The notes beneath the pieces are model-generated. The model made no database searches, was not told where the DNA came from, and saw nothing but the letters and a program-made list of their open reading frames with translations. Made by a program: the position numbers and the translations under genes. From contig NZ_WBKP01000006.1 in assembly GCF_009602465.1 (NCBI RefSeq), positions 1 through 64,000 of the forward strand: a stretch of 64,000 bases of DNA, written 5' to 3'. Below are positions 23,885 to 32,021 of this stretch, piece by piece. The stretch is from Cumulibacter manganitolerans (GTDB taxonomy: Bacteria; Actinomycetota; Actinomycetes; Mycobacteriales; Antricoccaceae). Position 1 is the stretch's first letter. Every line of letters begins with the position of its first letter.

Positions 23885-24813
23885 CGCCGAAGGGTCGCCG
23901 CCCCACACGGTCGCGCAACCGCGGCCGAAACCCCACGCCCGTCGAGCGAGCCGAGACCCCACGGTCGTCGAGCGAGCCGAAGCCGCTAGGCGAAGGCGAC
24001 GTCGAGACGCGGCGCGGCGACACTGTCGGCTCCCGACGTCTCGACGTCGCTCGTTCCTCGCTCGCTCGACGACCATGGAAAGGCCGCGGCCGCCGCTGTC
24101 GGCTCCCGACGTCTCGACGTCGCTCGTCCCTCGCTCGCTCGACGACCATGGAGATGGTCGCGACTGTCGCTGGCGACGGAGCTCGAACGACTCCGCTTAC
24201 CGACCCGCCGAACGGGTCGCCGACCCACACGGTCGTCGAGCGAGCCGAAGCCGCTAGGCGAAGGCGACGTCGAGACGCGGCGCGGCAACACTGTCGGCTC
24301 CCGACGTCTCGACGTCGCTCGTCCCTCGCTCGCTCGACGACCATGGAAAGGCCGCGGCCGCCGCTGTCGGCTTGCTTCGTCTCGACGTCGCTCGTCGACC
24401 ATGGAACGGGTCGCGGCTGCCGCTGTCGGCTTGCGTCGTCTCGACATCGCTCGTCCCTCGCTCGCTCGACGACCGTGGAACGGGCCGCGGCTGCCGCTGT
24501 CGGCTCGCGTCGTCTCGACGTCGCTCGTACCTCGCTCGCTCGACGACCGTGGAACGGGCCGCGGCTGCCGCTGTCGGCTCGCGTCGTCTCGACGTCGCTC
24601 GTACCTCGCTCGCTCGACGACCGTGGAACGGGCCGCGGCTGCCGCTGTCGGCTCGCGTCGTCTCGACGTCGCTCGTACCTCGCTCGCTCGACGACCATGA
24701 AACGGTCCCCACCGCCGAGGGACTCGTTCCTCGCTCGCTCGACGACCGTGGCGTCCGCGTTTGCTAGGCGTCCGGAGAGAAGGACCCTTGCTCGAGGGGC
24801 GCACACGAAAGAA
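23885..24813. repeat. Mosaic of 73-74 bp direct repeats and nested inverted repeats (non-coding)
   Basis: The 930-bp stretch after the SDR gene has no convincing gene. GTCTCGACGTCGCTCGT recurs at 24038, 24111, 24306, 24379, 24438 (one mismatch), 24512, 24586 and 24660, mostly 73-74 bp apart. A ~145-bp module is present twice, offset by 268 bp (from 23962 and 24230). Each module is a nested inverted repeat: GGTCGTCGAGCGAG (24231-24244) pairs with 24329-24342, and CGACGTCGAGAC (24265-24276) pairs with 24306-24317. Repeats start again at about 24722. A 74-bp period is not a multiple of three, so open frames crossing it are accidental. Confidence 0.9.
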
Positions 24814-24853
24814 CGATCCGGCACATCCAGCCCTGGCTGGATGTGCCGGATCG
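24814..24853 (-). terminator. Perfect ~19-bp hairpin downstream of the ABM-domain gene
   Basis: CGATCCGGCACATCCAGCC (24814-24832) pairs with GGCTGGATGTGCCGGATCG (24835-24853). On the minus strand it is followed by TTCTTTCGTG, a T-rich stretch, so it best fits a terminator for the gene ending at 24872. It also closes off the repeat region. Confidence 0.8.
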
Positions 24854-24871
24854 GCGTTTCTGGGGTGATCC

Positions 24872-25183
24872 CTAGGCGAGCTGCCCCTTGCTGCTGTCCC
24901 CGGACGGCGCGGGGCGCAACATGGTCAGCTTGGGCGCCTCCGCGAGCAGGTCGGCGGTCGCGTCACGCAGCGCCTTCAGCGGCTCGCCCTCGCCGTGGGC
25001 CGCGAGCTCTTCCTTCGACGCCCACGACTCGATGAGGTACACCTTCTCCTTCGAGGTGTGGAAGGCGTACTTCTCGCAGCCCGGCTCGGCGTGCACGCTG
25101 GGCGCACCGGCGGTCAGCGCCTCCAGGAGGGCGTCCTTCTGCCCTTCCTTCGGGGTGTACTCGACGAAGATCACGATCGACAT
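24872..25183 (-). CDS. Antibiotic biosynthesis monooxygenase (ABM) domain protein
   Basis: A 103-residue dimeric alpha/beta-barrel protein of the ABM family. The short pattern MSIVIFVEYTPKEG, AEPGCEKYAFH and YLIESWASKEELAAH matches the family, where such proteins act as cofactor-free monooxygenases, quinol oxygenases or heme degradation enzymes. Its role is not fixed by sequence. It is 36 bp downstream of an acyl-CoA dehydrogenase on the same strand, so the two are probably cotranscribed. A terminator hairpin follows. Confidence 0.85.
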   Translation of the reverse strand: MSIVIFVEYTPKEGQKDALLEALTAGAPSVHAEPGCEKYAFHTSKEKVYLIESWASKEELAAHGEGEPLKALRDATADLLAEAPKLTMLRPAPSGDSSKGQLA

Positions 25184-25219
25184 GCTTGCTCCTTCTCCGG
25201 CGACGGCCGGCTGCTGGCG

Positions 25220-26479
25220 TTACTTGGACTTGTTCGGACCGGCGAATCCGAAGAGGTAACCGGCGACCTTGCGCATCTGGATCTCCTCCGCGCCCTCGGT
25301 GATCCGGTACCGGCGGTGATGACGGTAGATGTGCTCGAACGGCATGTGCCGGCTGTAGCCGACACCGCCGTGGATCTGCATTGCGCGATCCGCAGCATCG
25401 CAGCAGAACCGGTTGGCGCGGTAGTTGCACATCGCCACCTTATCGCTGACCTCGAGGTGGTGGCGCTCGTCCAGCTCGGACGCCGTCTGCCGGATCAGGG
25501 CGCGCAGCATCTCCGCCTCCGTCGCCAGCTCGACCAGGGGCCACTGCACCGCCTGGCGTCGTGCCAGCGGCTCACCGAAGGTGACGCGCTTGCGTGCGTA
25601 CTGGACGGCGAGATCGATGCAGTGCTCCCCCGCGCCGAGGCTCGACGCGGCCTGCCGGATGCGGTTCTCGTGCACGAAGCCCTGAGCGACGTCGAGGCCG
25701 TGCCCCTCCTCGCCGACGATCGCCGAGCTCGGCACGCGGACGTCGCGCAGCGAGACGTCGGCGTGGTCGGAGGGCATGTTGAACGTCCAGCGGAAGAAGT
25801 CGACGCTGAACCCTTCGGTGCTGGTCGGGACCAGGAACGCGGTGATGCCGCGAGCCTCGCCGTCCTTGCCCGAGGTCCGCGCGAAGATCACGTCGTGGCT
25901 GGCGCGGTGCATGCCGGTGTTCCAGCGCTTCGCGCCGTTGATGATCCAGTCGTCGCCCTCGCGAACCGCCTGGGTCTCCATCCAGGTCGCGTCCGAGCCG
26001 TGGTCTGGCTCGGTCAGGCCGAACCCGATGCCGGCCTGGCCGGTCAGGCACTTCTCGATGAGCTCGTCCTTCTGCTCCTGGGTGCCGAACTTGGTGAGCA
26101 TGTGGACGCCGGAGTGGTTGCCGACGATGGACGACTCGTCCTGCAGGTCGTTGTGCAGACCGAGGCCCTTGCGCGCCAGGTGCTCGCGGATGATCGCCAT
26201 CTCGAGGTTGGTCGACTCGTTGCCGCCGACCTCCTTGGGCAGGTCGTGCCGGAAGAACCCGGCCTTGTCGGCGCGGTTCTTCATCTCCCGCAGCAGGTCC
26301 TCCCACTCGCGTCGCGGGATGCCGCCGTTCTCCCAGTCGGTGCGTTCGTACTCGCGCCGATGGTCGAAGAATCGCTCGTTGTCGTCCTGCGCCTGCAGGG
26401 GCTTGATCTCGCGCTCGATGAACTGGTCCATCCGCGCGAGCAGGTCCTTGGTGCTCTCGGCCACCTGGTTGGTCGTCAT
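25220..26479 (-). CDS. Acyl-CoA dehydrogenase (divergent from an APH-like kinase)
   Basis: A 419-residue acyl-CoA dehydrogenase. Motifs are GFGLTEPDHGSDATW, NGAKRWNTGMHRASH (FAD/substrate) and the C-terminal QIHGGVGYSRHMPFEHIYRHHRR followed by RITEGAEEIQMRKV. The start ATG at 26479 is followed by MTTNQVAEST. The longer open frame upstream is accidental. It is divergent from the kinase-like gene at 26564 with a shared 84-bp promoter containing TGACTTGTCA. This is the split form of the kinase-dehydrogenase partnership seen fused in ACAD10/11. The ABM gene follows on the same strand. Confidence 0.92.
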   Translation of the reverse strand: MTTNQVAESTKDLLARMDQFIEREIKPLQAQDDNERFFDHRREYERTDWENGGIPRREWEDLLREMKNRADKAGFFRHDLPKEVGGNESTNLEMAIIREHLARKGLGLHNDLQDESSIVGNHSGVHMLTKFGTQEQKDELIEKCLTGQAGIGFGLTEPDHGSDATWMETQAVREGDDWIINGAKRWNTGMHRASHDVIFARTSGKDGEARGITAFLVPTSTEGFSVDFFRWTFNMPSDHADVSLRDVRVPSSAIVGEEGHGLDVAQGFVHENRIRQAASSLGAGEHCIDLAVQYARKRVTFGEPLARRQAVQWPLVELATEAEMLRALIRQTASELDERHHLEVSDKVAMCNYRANRFCCDAADRAMQIHGGVGYSRHMPFEHIYRHHRRYRITEGAEEIQMRKVAGYLFGFAGPNKSK

Positions 26480-26522
26480 GTCCTCACTCCGTTCGCCGTG
26501 CCCATTCCCACACAGACCTGAC

Positions 26523-26532
26523 TGACTTGTCA
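26523..26532. promoter_or_regulatory. Palindrome TGAC-TT-GTCA between divergent dehydrogenase and kinase genes
   Basis: TGACTTGTCA is a 4-bp inverted repeat with a 2-bp spacer in the 84-bp divergent promoter, followed by a second GTCA-like TTGTCAACTTACC. TGAC/GTCA arms also occur at 15187-15200 and 31984-31997 in other acyl-CoA gene promoters here, so a common regulator is possible. Confidence 0.35.
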
Positions 26533-26563
26533 ACTTACCGTAGGGACAGGCAAGGTGAACGGC

Positions 26564-27961
26564 ATGACCCACGACCCCAAGACTGCGCGCCTGCTGCCGG
26601 CGCTGGCCACGCGACTGAGCGACGCGTGGCAGCGGCCGGTGACCATCTCGGACATCGAACCGGTGTCGATGGGAGCGAGCAAGGCGATCTGGCGCTTCAC
26701 GGCCACCTCCCCCGGACACGATCCGGTGCGGCTCGTGCTGCGCGCGGACCCGCCGGAGGCACCGAAGCCCGAGCGGATGGCGCTCGAGGCCGCGGTCCTC
26801 ACCGCGGCCCACGCCCAAGGGGCGCCCGTGCCGGGCGTGGTCGTCGCGGGCGCCGACGACGGGATCGGGTCGCCGCACGTGATCATGGAGTGCGTGGTCG
26901 GTGAGACGCTGCCGCAACGGATCCTGCGCGATCCCGCGGTGCGCGCCGATCCCGCCACGCTCGCTCGGGAGCTGGGCGCCGCTATCGCGACCGTCCATCG
27001 GATTCCCCGGGAGGCCGCAGGACTGCCGGAGGTCGACGACGTCGCCGACTTCGAGGTCCAGTACCGCAAGGGAGCGCCGTCCCCCGCGATGGAGCTCGGG
27101 TGGCGATGGCTGCGCGAGAACCCGCCGGCGCGGCACGGAGCGGTCGTCGTGCACGGCGACTTCCGCCACGGCAACATCATCGTGCACGAGGGACACCTCG
27201 CCGCGCTGCTGGACTGGGAGCTGGCGCATATCGGCGATCCGCTCGAGGACCTCGGATGGGTGAGCACCAAGGCGTGGCGATTCGGCGGCGCGGCACCGGT
27301 GGGCGGCTTCGGAGAGGTCGCGGATCTGCTCGACGGGTACGCCGGGGTCGCCGGGTGGCGGCCGGCGGAGCTGGACGTGCTCTGGTGGTCGGTCTACGGC
27401 TCCATCAGATGGGGCATCATGTGCCGGCGCCAGGCGGCACGTCACCTGGAGGGGGACGAGCAGTCCCTCGAGCTGGCGTTGATCGGGCGGCGGTTCGCCG
27501 AGAACGAGTTCGACGTGCTGGTAGCGCTCGGGCTCGCCGAGCCGCACGCGGCCGATGCCGGGGCCCGGTCGTCCGCGGCCGAGGGCGCGGGGACGATGTT
27601 CGGCGCCCCGACGGTCACCGACATCCTCGACGCGATCGTCGACGAGCGCGCCGAGAGCACCGTCTACAGCGATCGGCTGCTGCGCAGCGCGCTCAACGTC
27701 GTACGTCGCGAGCTCGTCGACGGCCGGCGGCACGAGGACGACCTGGCCGCGGCCCTGCAGCGGGCCGGCTACCGCACCGAGGCCGACCTCGCCGACGCGA
27801 TCCGCGCCGGCGAGCCCGTCACCGACGCGATGGTGGATGCCGTGCGCGCGGGCGTCGAGGGTCGGCTGCTCGTCTGGAATCCCAAGTATCTCGGGTATCC
27901 GGCGCCGTCCGAGGCCTTCCGCGTGAGCGGCCCGTCCGGATCCGAGCGGGTGCTGGACTAG
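26564..27961 (+). CDS. APH-like phosphotransferase with C-terminal DUF6285-type domain
   Basis: A 465-residue protein. The first ~340 residues are APH-like: VSMGASKAIWRFT for ATP, VVHGDFRHGNIIVH for the catalytic loop and ALLDWELAHIGDP for metal binding. The last ~110 residues (FGAPTVTDILDAIVDERAE and SALNVVRRELVDG) resemble the DUF6285 domain that often follows these kinases. The ATG at 26564 is preferred because AAGGTGA lies 6-8 nt upstream. It is divergent from an acyl-CoA dehydrogenase. Its stop overlaps that of the acyl-CoA synthetase (CTAG at 27958-27961). Confidence 0.88.
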   Translation: MTHDPKTARLLPALATRLSDAWQRPVTISDIEPVSMGASKAIWRFTATSPGHDPVRLVLRADPPEAPKPERMALEAAVLTAAHAQGAPVPGVVVAGADDGIGSPHVIMECVVGETLPQRILRDPAVRADPATLARELGAAIATVHRIPREAAGLPEVDDVADFEVQYRKGAPSPAMELGWRWLRENPPARHGAVVVHGDFRHGNIIVHEGHLAALLDWELAHIGDPLEDLGWVSTKAWRFGGAAPVGGFGEVADLLDGYAGVAGWRPAELDVLWWSVYGSIRWGIMCRRQAARHLEGDEQSLELALIGRRFAENEFDVLVALGLAEPHAADAGARSSAAEGAGTMFGAPTVTDILDAIVDERAESTVYSDRLLRSALNVVRRELVDGRRHEDDLAAALQRAGYRTEADLADAIRAGEPVTDAMVDAVRAGVEGRLLVWNPKYLGYPAPSEAFRVSGPSGSERVLD

Positions 27962-29493
27962 CCGGAGATGCGCTGGGCGCCCTCCCAGTAGGGCGCCTTC
28001 AGCCGCCGCTTGAACAGCTTGCCGGTGTCCTCTCGGGGCAGCTTCTCCTCGAACACCACGACCTTCGGGACCTTGTACGCCGCGAGCGTCTCGCGCACGT
28101 GCCGTCGGACGTCGTCCTCCGTCAGCTGCGCACCCGCCTTCGGTTGCACGTGCGCCGCCAGAGCCTCGCCCATGTCCGGGTCGGGGATGCCGAACACTGC
28201 GACATCCTCGACGCCGTCGAGGTTGTGCAGGCCCGCCTCGATCTCCGCCGGGTAGATGTTGACCCCGCCGGAGATCACCATGTCGTTGGCTCGGTCGGAG
28301 AGGTACAGGAAGCCCTCCTCGTCGACGTGCCCGATGTCGCCGACCGTGAAGAAGTCGTCCCACGCCATCTCGCGGCGCTTCTCGTCATTGCCGATATAGG
28401 TGAAATCCGGCCAGAAGCCGCCGGGCCGTCCGTACACCATCCCGGTCTCGCCGGCGGGCACCTCCTCACGCGTCGCGGGGTCGACGATCGCGATGCGGCA
28501 GTCGCGCCACGGCCGGCCGACGGTGCCGGGGTGCGCGAGGGAGTCTGCGCTGTCGGCGTACGTCCAGGCGCCGCCCTCCGAGCCGCCGTAGTACTCGTAG
28601 ATGATCGGCCCGAGCCAGTCGATCATCGCCTTCTTGAGGTCCGACGGGCACGGGGCCGCGGCATGCACGATCGCCTTCAGGCTCGAGACGTCGTACGCCG
28701 CCCGCTCCTCCTCCGGCACGGCGAGCAGCCGACGGAACATCACCGGCACCATCTGCGTCGAGGTGATCTTGTACTGGTCGACCATCCGCATGAACTCCGT
28801 CGGGCTGAAGCGCGGCATGATGTGCGTGGTGACGCCCAGCGACACCGCCCAGATGAAATGCACGTTCGGCGACGAGTGGTACATCGGCGCGGGAACCAGG
28901 GTCGACTCGCCGGGCTGGAACTTCAGCAGGTCCATGACCGCGGCGGCCAGCTCGGGAACCCAGGCCGGATCCATCGGGTCGCGCATGATGCCCTTGGCGA
29001 GACCGGTCGTCCCGGAGGTGTAGATGACGCTGGACGGCGGCACCGGGTTCGGGTCGAGGACGGGTGCGGACTGCGTCGCGAGCTCCTCGAGCGTGGTGTG
29101 GTCGCCGGTGGCCCCCACGTCGCCGAGCCCGTAGGCGGCCGCGACCTCGGGAGCGGTGACGGCCTCGATGATCTGCACGTGGTCGGGCTTGTGCCGCAGC
29201 ACCGGCCCCAGCAGATCGGTGTGCACGATGGCCACCTTGACCCCGCTGTTGCTGAGCAGGTGGCGCAGGTCGTCGCCGGTCCAGTGCCAGTTGACCGGCA
29301 CCGGGACGGCGCCGATGAAGCCGCCGGCCAGCGTGGCCTCCACGAAGCCGACCTCGTTGCGCATGACGATCGCGTAGCGGTCGTTCTGCTGCATTCCGAG
29401 GCCGCTCAGGCCGCCGGCGATGCGGGCCGCTCGCTCCTTGACCTCGGCTATCGGTCGCGGGGTGTCTCCGGTGTAGACGAGCGGTTCGGTCAC
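27958..29493 (-). CDS. AMP-forming acyl-CoA synthetase
   Basis: A 511-residue adenylate-forming ligase. Motifs include VIYTSGTTGLAKGIM, YEYYGGSEGGAW, FFTVGDIGHVDEEGFLYL and the hinge LSDRANDMVISGGVNIYP, with a C-terminal catalytic lysine in REDTGKLFKRRL. GTG start at 29493 follows GGAGG. The N-terminus is shorter than in many fatty-acyl ligases. The gene probably activates an acid for the adjacent dehydrogenase/kinase steps. Its stop is shared with the convergent kinase gene. The acyl-CoA dehydrogenase pair lies 80 bp upstream. Confidence 0.93.
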   Translation of the reverse strand: MTEPLVYTGDTPRPIAEVKERAARIAGGLSGLGMQQNDRYAIVMRNEVGFVEATLAGGFIGAVPVPVNWHWTGDDLRHLLSNSGVKVAIVHTDLLGPVLRHKPDHVQIIEAVTAPEVAAAYGLGDVGATGDHTTLEELATQSAPVLDPNPVPPSSVIYTSGTTGLAKGIMRDPMDPAWVPELAAAVMDLLKFQPGESTLVPAPMYHSSPNVHFIWAVSLGVTTHIMPRFSPTEFMRMVDQYKITSTQMVPVMFRRLLAVPEEERAAYDVSSLKAIVHAAAPCPSDLKKAMIDWLGPIIYEYYGGSEGGAWTYADSADSLAHPGTVGRPWRDCRIAIVDPATREEVPAGETGMVYGRPGGFWPDFTYIGNDEKRREMAWDDFFTVGDIGHVDEEGFLYLSDRANDMVISGGVNIYPAEIEAGLHNLDGVEDVAVFGIPDPDMGEALAAHVQPKAGAQLTEDDVRRHVRETLAAYKVPKVVVFEEKLPREDTGKLFKRRLKAPYWEGAQRISG

Positions 29494-29573
29494 GACGAGC
29501 CTCCGAGTTGACGCCCTGATCAGTTGCGCCTCAACCTAACCGGTGCCGCGGGAGTTGTGAACCCCCTCACATG

Positions 29574-30710
29574 TCAGCGGCCCGCGTAGCGTCGAAGGTG
29601 CTGCTCCACGGATCCGTACTCGTTCTCCACGGCGGTGAGCCGCTTGAAGTAGTGCCCGACCGCCAGCTCCTCGGTCATGCCCATCCCGCCGTGCAGCTGG
29701 ACCGCTTCCTGCCCCACGAGCTTCGCGGCCCGGGCGACGGTGACCTTCGCGGCGGAGACGGCACGATGACGCCGCTCCGCCGTGCCGTCCAGCGCGCCGT
29801 AGGCGATCTCGGCCGCCGCGGAGGCCTGCTCGACGTGCAGGTACATGTCGACCATGCGGTGCTGCAACGCCTGGAACGAGGCGATCGGGCGCCCGAACTG
29901 CTCGCGCTGCTTGGTGTAGCCGACGGTGTCGTCGAGCAGCTTGCGCATACACCCCACCGCCTCGCTGCACACCGCCGCGGTGGCCGCGTCGACGGCCAGA
30001 TCGATCGCGTCCCACGCCTCCCCCTCGGCCCCGATCAGCGCGTCGGCGCCGATCCGCACGTCGCGCAGCGCGATGTCGGCGGCCGGCCGGTCGTCGTAGG
30101 TGCGCAGCCGGTGCAGCACGAGGCCCGCGGGGGCGCTCTCCCCCATCGACACGCGGAAGACGCTGAGACCGTGGCGATCTCGTCGCCCACCGTCGGTGCG
30201 CGCGATCACCAGCAGGTCGGTGGCGATCGGCGCCGTGGTGACGATCGACTTCGCACCGCTCAGCAGCCATCCGTCGCCGTCCCGTCGCGCGGTCGTCGTG
30301 ACGTCGTGGAAGCAGTAGCCGCCGGCCGGCTCCAGGCCGGCGACCGCCCAGATCGCCTGTCCCGAGGCGATCTGCGCGAGCGCGTCGTACGACGACTCGC
30401 CCGCGAGCGCGTGCAGCAGGGTCCCCGCGAGCACGACGGTGTCGACGTACGGCTCGACCACCAGCGCGCGCCCGAGTGCCTCGGTGATCACCAGCGACTC
30501 GGCCGCCCCGCCGCCGTCGCCGCCGGCCTCGATCGGCAGTGCGGCGCCCAGCACGCCCAGCCGGTCGGCCAGGTCTCGCCATACCTGCGGTTGCCATCCC
30601 GCGCCGTTCTTCGCGGCGTCCCGGCTCGCCTCGAGGTCGTAGCTCGTGGAGAGGTAGCGGGTGAGGTACTGACGCAGCTGATCGTGCTCGTCGGTGAGCT
30701 GAATAGTCAT
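29574..30710 (-). CDS. Acyl-CoA dehydrogenase, second subunit of a two-gene pair
   Basis: A 378-residue acyl-CoA dehydrogenase family protein beginning MTIQLTDEHDQLRQYLTRYL (ATG 30710). The C-terminal half contains QLHGGMGMTEELAVGHYFKRL. The middle is shorter than usual. The start overlaps the stop of the upstream dehydrogenase (ATGA at 30707-30710), so the two are cotranslated. Coupled, dissimilar acyl-CoA dehydrogenases form alpha2beta2 enzymes in actinobacterial sterol side-chain degradation (ChsE/FadE types), so a heteromeric enzyme is likely. It is followed at 80 bp by the acyl-CoA synthetase. Confidence 0.9.
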   Translation of the reverse strand: MTIQLTDEHDQLRQYLTRYLSTSYDLEASRDAAKNGAGWQPQVWRDLADRLGVLGAALPIEAGGDGGGAAESLVITEALGRALVVEPYVDTVVLAGTLLHALAGESSYDALAQIASGQAIWAVAGLEPAGGYCFHDVTTTARRDGDGWLLSGAKSIVTTAPIATDLLVIARTDGGRRDRHGLSVFRVSMGESAPAGLVLHRLRTYDDRPAADIALRDVRIGADALIGAEGEAWDAIDLAVDAATAAVCSEAVGCMRKLLDDTVGYTKQREQFGRPIASFQALQHRMVDMYLHVEQASAAAEIAYGALDGTAERRHRAVSAAKVTVARAAKLVGQEAVQLHGGMGMTEELAVGHYFKRLTAVENEYGSVEQHLRRYAGR

Positions 30711-31963
30711 GAGAGCCCCCAACGAGCCTTGGCGATGATGTTGCGCTGGATCTCGTTGCTGCCCGCGTAGATGGACCCGGCGCGGTCGTTGAAGTACCGG
30801 CTCGAGGCGGCCGCCTGCCAATCCTGGCCCGCCACGTATCCGTCGTCCGGCGGCACGAAGTTGACCACCGGGCCGCCGGGCTTGGTGGCGTGCGGCTGGT
30901 ACGCGCGCCCGATCGGCCCGGCGGTCTCCAGCGCGAAGTGCGTGAGGTCCTGGCTGAGCTCCGTCGACAGGATCTTCTGCATCGACGACGCGGTGCCCGG
31001 GTCGGCGCCGCTGGTCAGCGCGGCGAGCACCCGCCGCTCGAGCGCGTCCAGCACGTCGATCCTGATCTCGAGCTCGGCGAGGCGCCGTACGAACGAGGGG
31101 TCCTCCGACAGCGGCCCGCCGTCGGGCCCGGTCTGCGACGCGGCCTGCTCGCGGATCGCGTCGGCGCGCACCTTCAGCCCCGGGGAGGCGGCCGATCCAC
31201 CCCGCTCGAACAGCAGCAGGTACTTCGCGACGCTCCAGCCGTCATCGACCTCCCCCAGCACGTTCGCGAGCGGGACGCGGACGCCGTCGAAGAACACCTG
31301 GTTCTGCACCCGCTCGCCGGAGGACATCACCAGCGGCTGCACCTCGATGCCCGGGCTGGTCATGTCGATCAGCACGAAGGTGATGCCGCGCTGCTTGGTC
31401 TCGCCGCGCGACGTGCGCACCAGGCAGAAGATCCAGTTCGCCTCCGTCGCGTGCGTCGTCCAGATCTTGCTGCCGGTCACGACGAGGTCGTCGCCGTCGA
31501 TCTCCCCGCGGGTCGCCAGCGCGGCCAGGTCCGAGCCCGCCTCGGGCTCGGAGTAGCCCTGGCAGAAGAACACCTCGCCGGTCAGGATGCGCGGCAGGAA
31601 ATAGTCCTTCTGCTCCTGCGTCCCGTAGCGCATGATCGCGTACGAGACCATCCGGATGCCCATCGGCGACAGGCCGGGCGCGCCGGCCAGCGTGAGCTCC
31701 CGGCTGAAGATGTAGTGCTGGGTCGGCGACCAGTCGCAGCCGCCGTACTCGACCGGCCAGGACGGCGCGGCCCAGCCACGACCGCGCAGGATCTCCTGCC
31801 ACTGCATGCTGGCCTCGTGGTCGGGATACACGCTCGTGGAGAGCCGGCCGGCCCTCCGCAGGTCGTCGGTCAGGTGCTCGTCCAGGAAGGCGCGGACTTC
31901 GTCCCGAAAGGCGATCTCGTCCTCGGTCAGCGTCTCGTCCACCGGCGTGCTGGCATGGGTCAT
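30707..31963 (-). CDS. Acyl-CoA dehydrogenase, first subunit of a two-gene pair
   Basis: A 418-residue acyl-CoA dehydrogenase starting MTHASTPVDETLTEDEIAF (ATG 31963). QGYSEPEAGSDLAALAT and GSKIWTTHATEANW are FAD/substrate motifs. The C-terminal SIYAGSNEIQRNIIAKARWG is the canonical nucleotide loop. It overlaps the second dehydrogenase by four bases, suggesting a heteromeric enzyme. The leader has TGACACGTATGTCA (31984-31997), a candidate operator 20 bp upstream of the ATG. An alternative start five residues earlier (MHNGG) is less likely. Confidence 0.92.
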   Translation of the reverse strand: MTHASTPVDETLTEDEIAFRDEVRAFLDEHLTDDLRRAGRLSTSVYPDHEASMQWQEILRGRGWAAPSWPVEYGGCDWSPTQHYIFSRELTLAGAPGLSPMGIRMVSYAIMRYGTQEQKDYFLPRILTGEVFFCQGYSEPEAGSDLAALATRGEIDGDDLVVTGSKIWTTHATEANWIFCLVRTSRGETKQRGITFVLIDMTSPGIEVQPLVMSSGERVQNQVFFDGVRVPLANVLGEVDDGWSVAKYLLLFERGGSAASPGLKVRADAIREQAASQTGPDGGPLSEDPSFVRRLAELEIRIDVLDALERRVLAALTSGADPGTASSMQKILSTELSQDLTHFALETAGPIGRAYQPHATKPGGPVVNFVPPDDGYVAGQDWQAAASSRYFNDRAGSIYAGSNEIQRNIIAKARWGLS

Positions 31964-31983
31964 CCCGCCATTGTGCATAAACC

Positions 31984-31997
31984 TGACACGTATGTCA
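31984..31997. promoter_or_regulatory. Inverted repeat TGACA-N4-TGTCA upstream of the dehydrogenase pair
   Basis: TGACACGTATGTCA has 5-bp arms and an ACGT core, 20 bp before the start codon at 31963. The arms resemble those at 26523 and 15187. Placement fits a repressor site. Unconfirmed. Confidence 0.4.
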
Positions 31998-32021
31998 CGT
32001 TCACCCCGCGCGGACCGCCCG

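Noticed and set aside
23941-24770. CRISPR array
   Set aside because: Units of 73-74 bp are repeated almost in full with no constant 20-40 bp repeat separated by unique spacers, and no cas genes are present.
23841-24824. Long minus-strand open frames of up to 327 codons through the repeat region (RRASEER- and SSSERGTS-type repeats)
   Set aside because: The frames exist only because the repeated unit lacks stops in high GC. The 73-74 bp period shifts the frame at every unit, no ribosome site or family match is seen, and both strands are equally open.
26480-28363. Upstream extension of the acyl-CoA dehydrogenase frame on the minus strand
   Set aside because: It crosses the divergent promoter and the opposite-strand kinase gene. 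The dehydrogenase starts cleanly at 26479.
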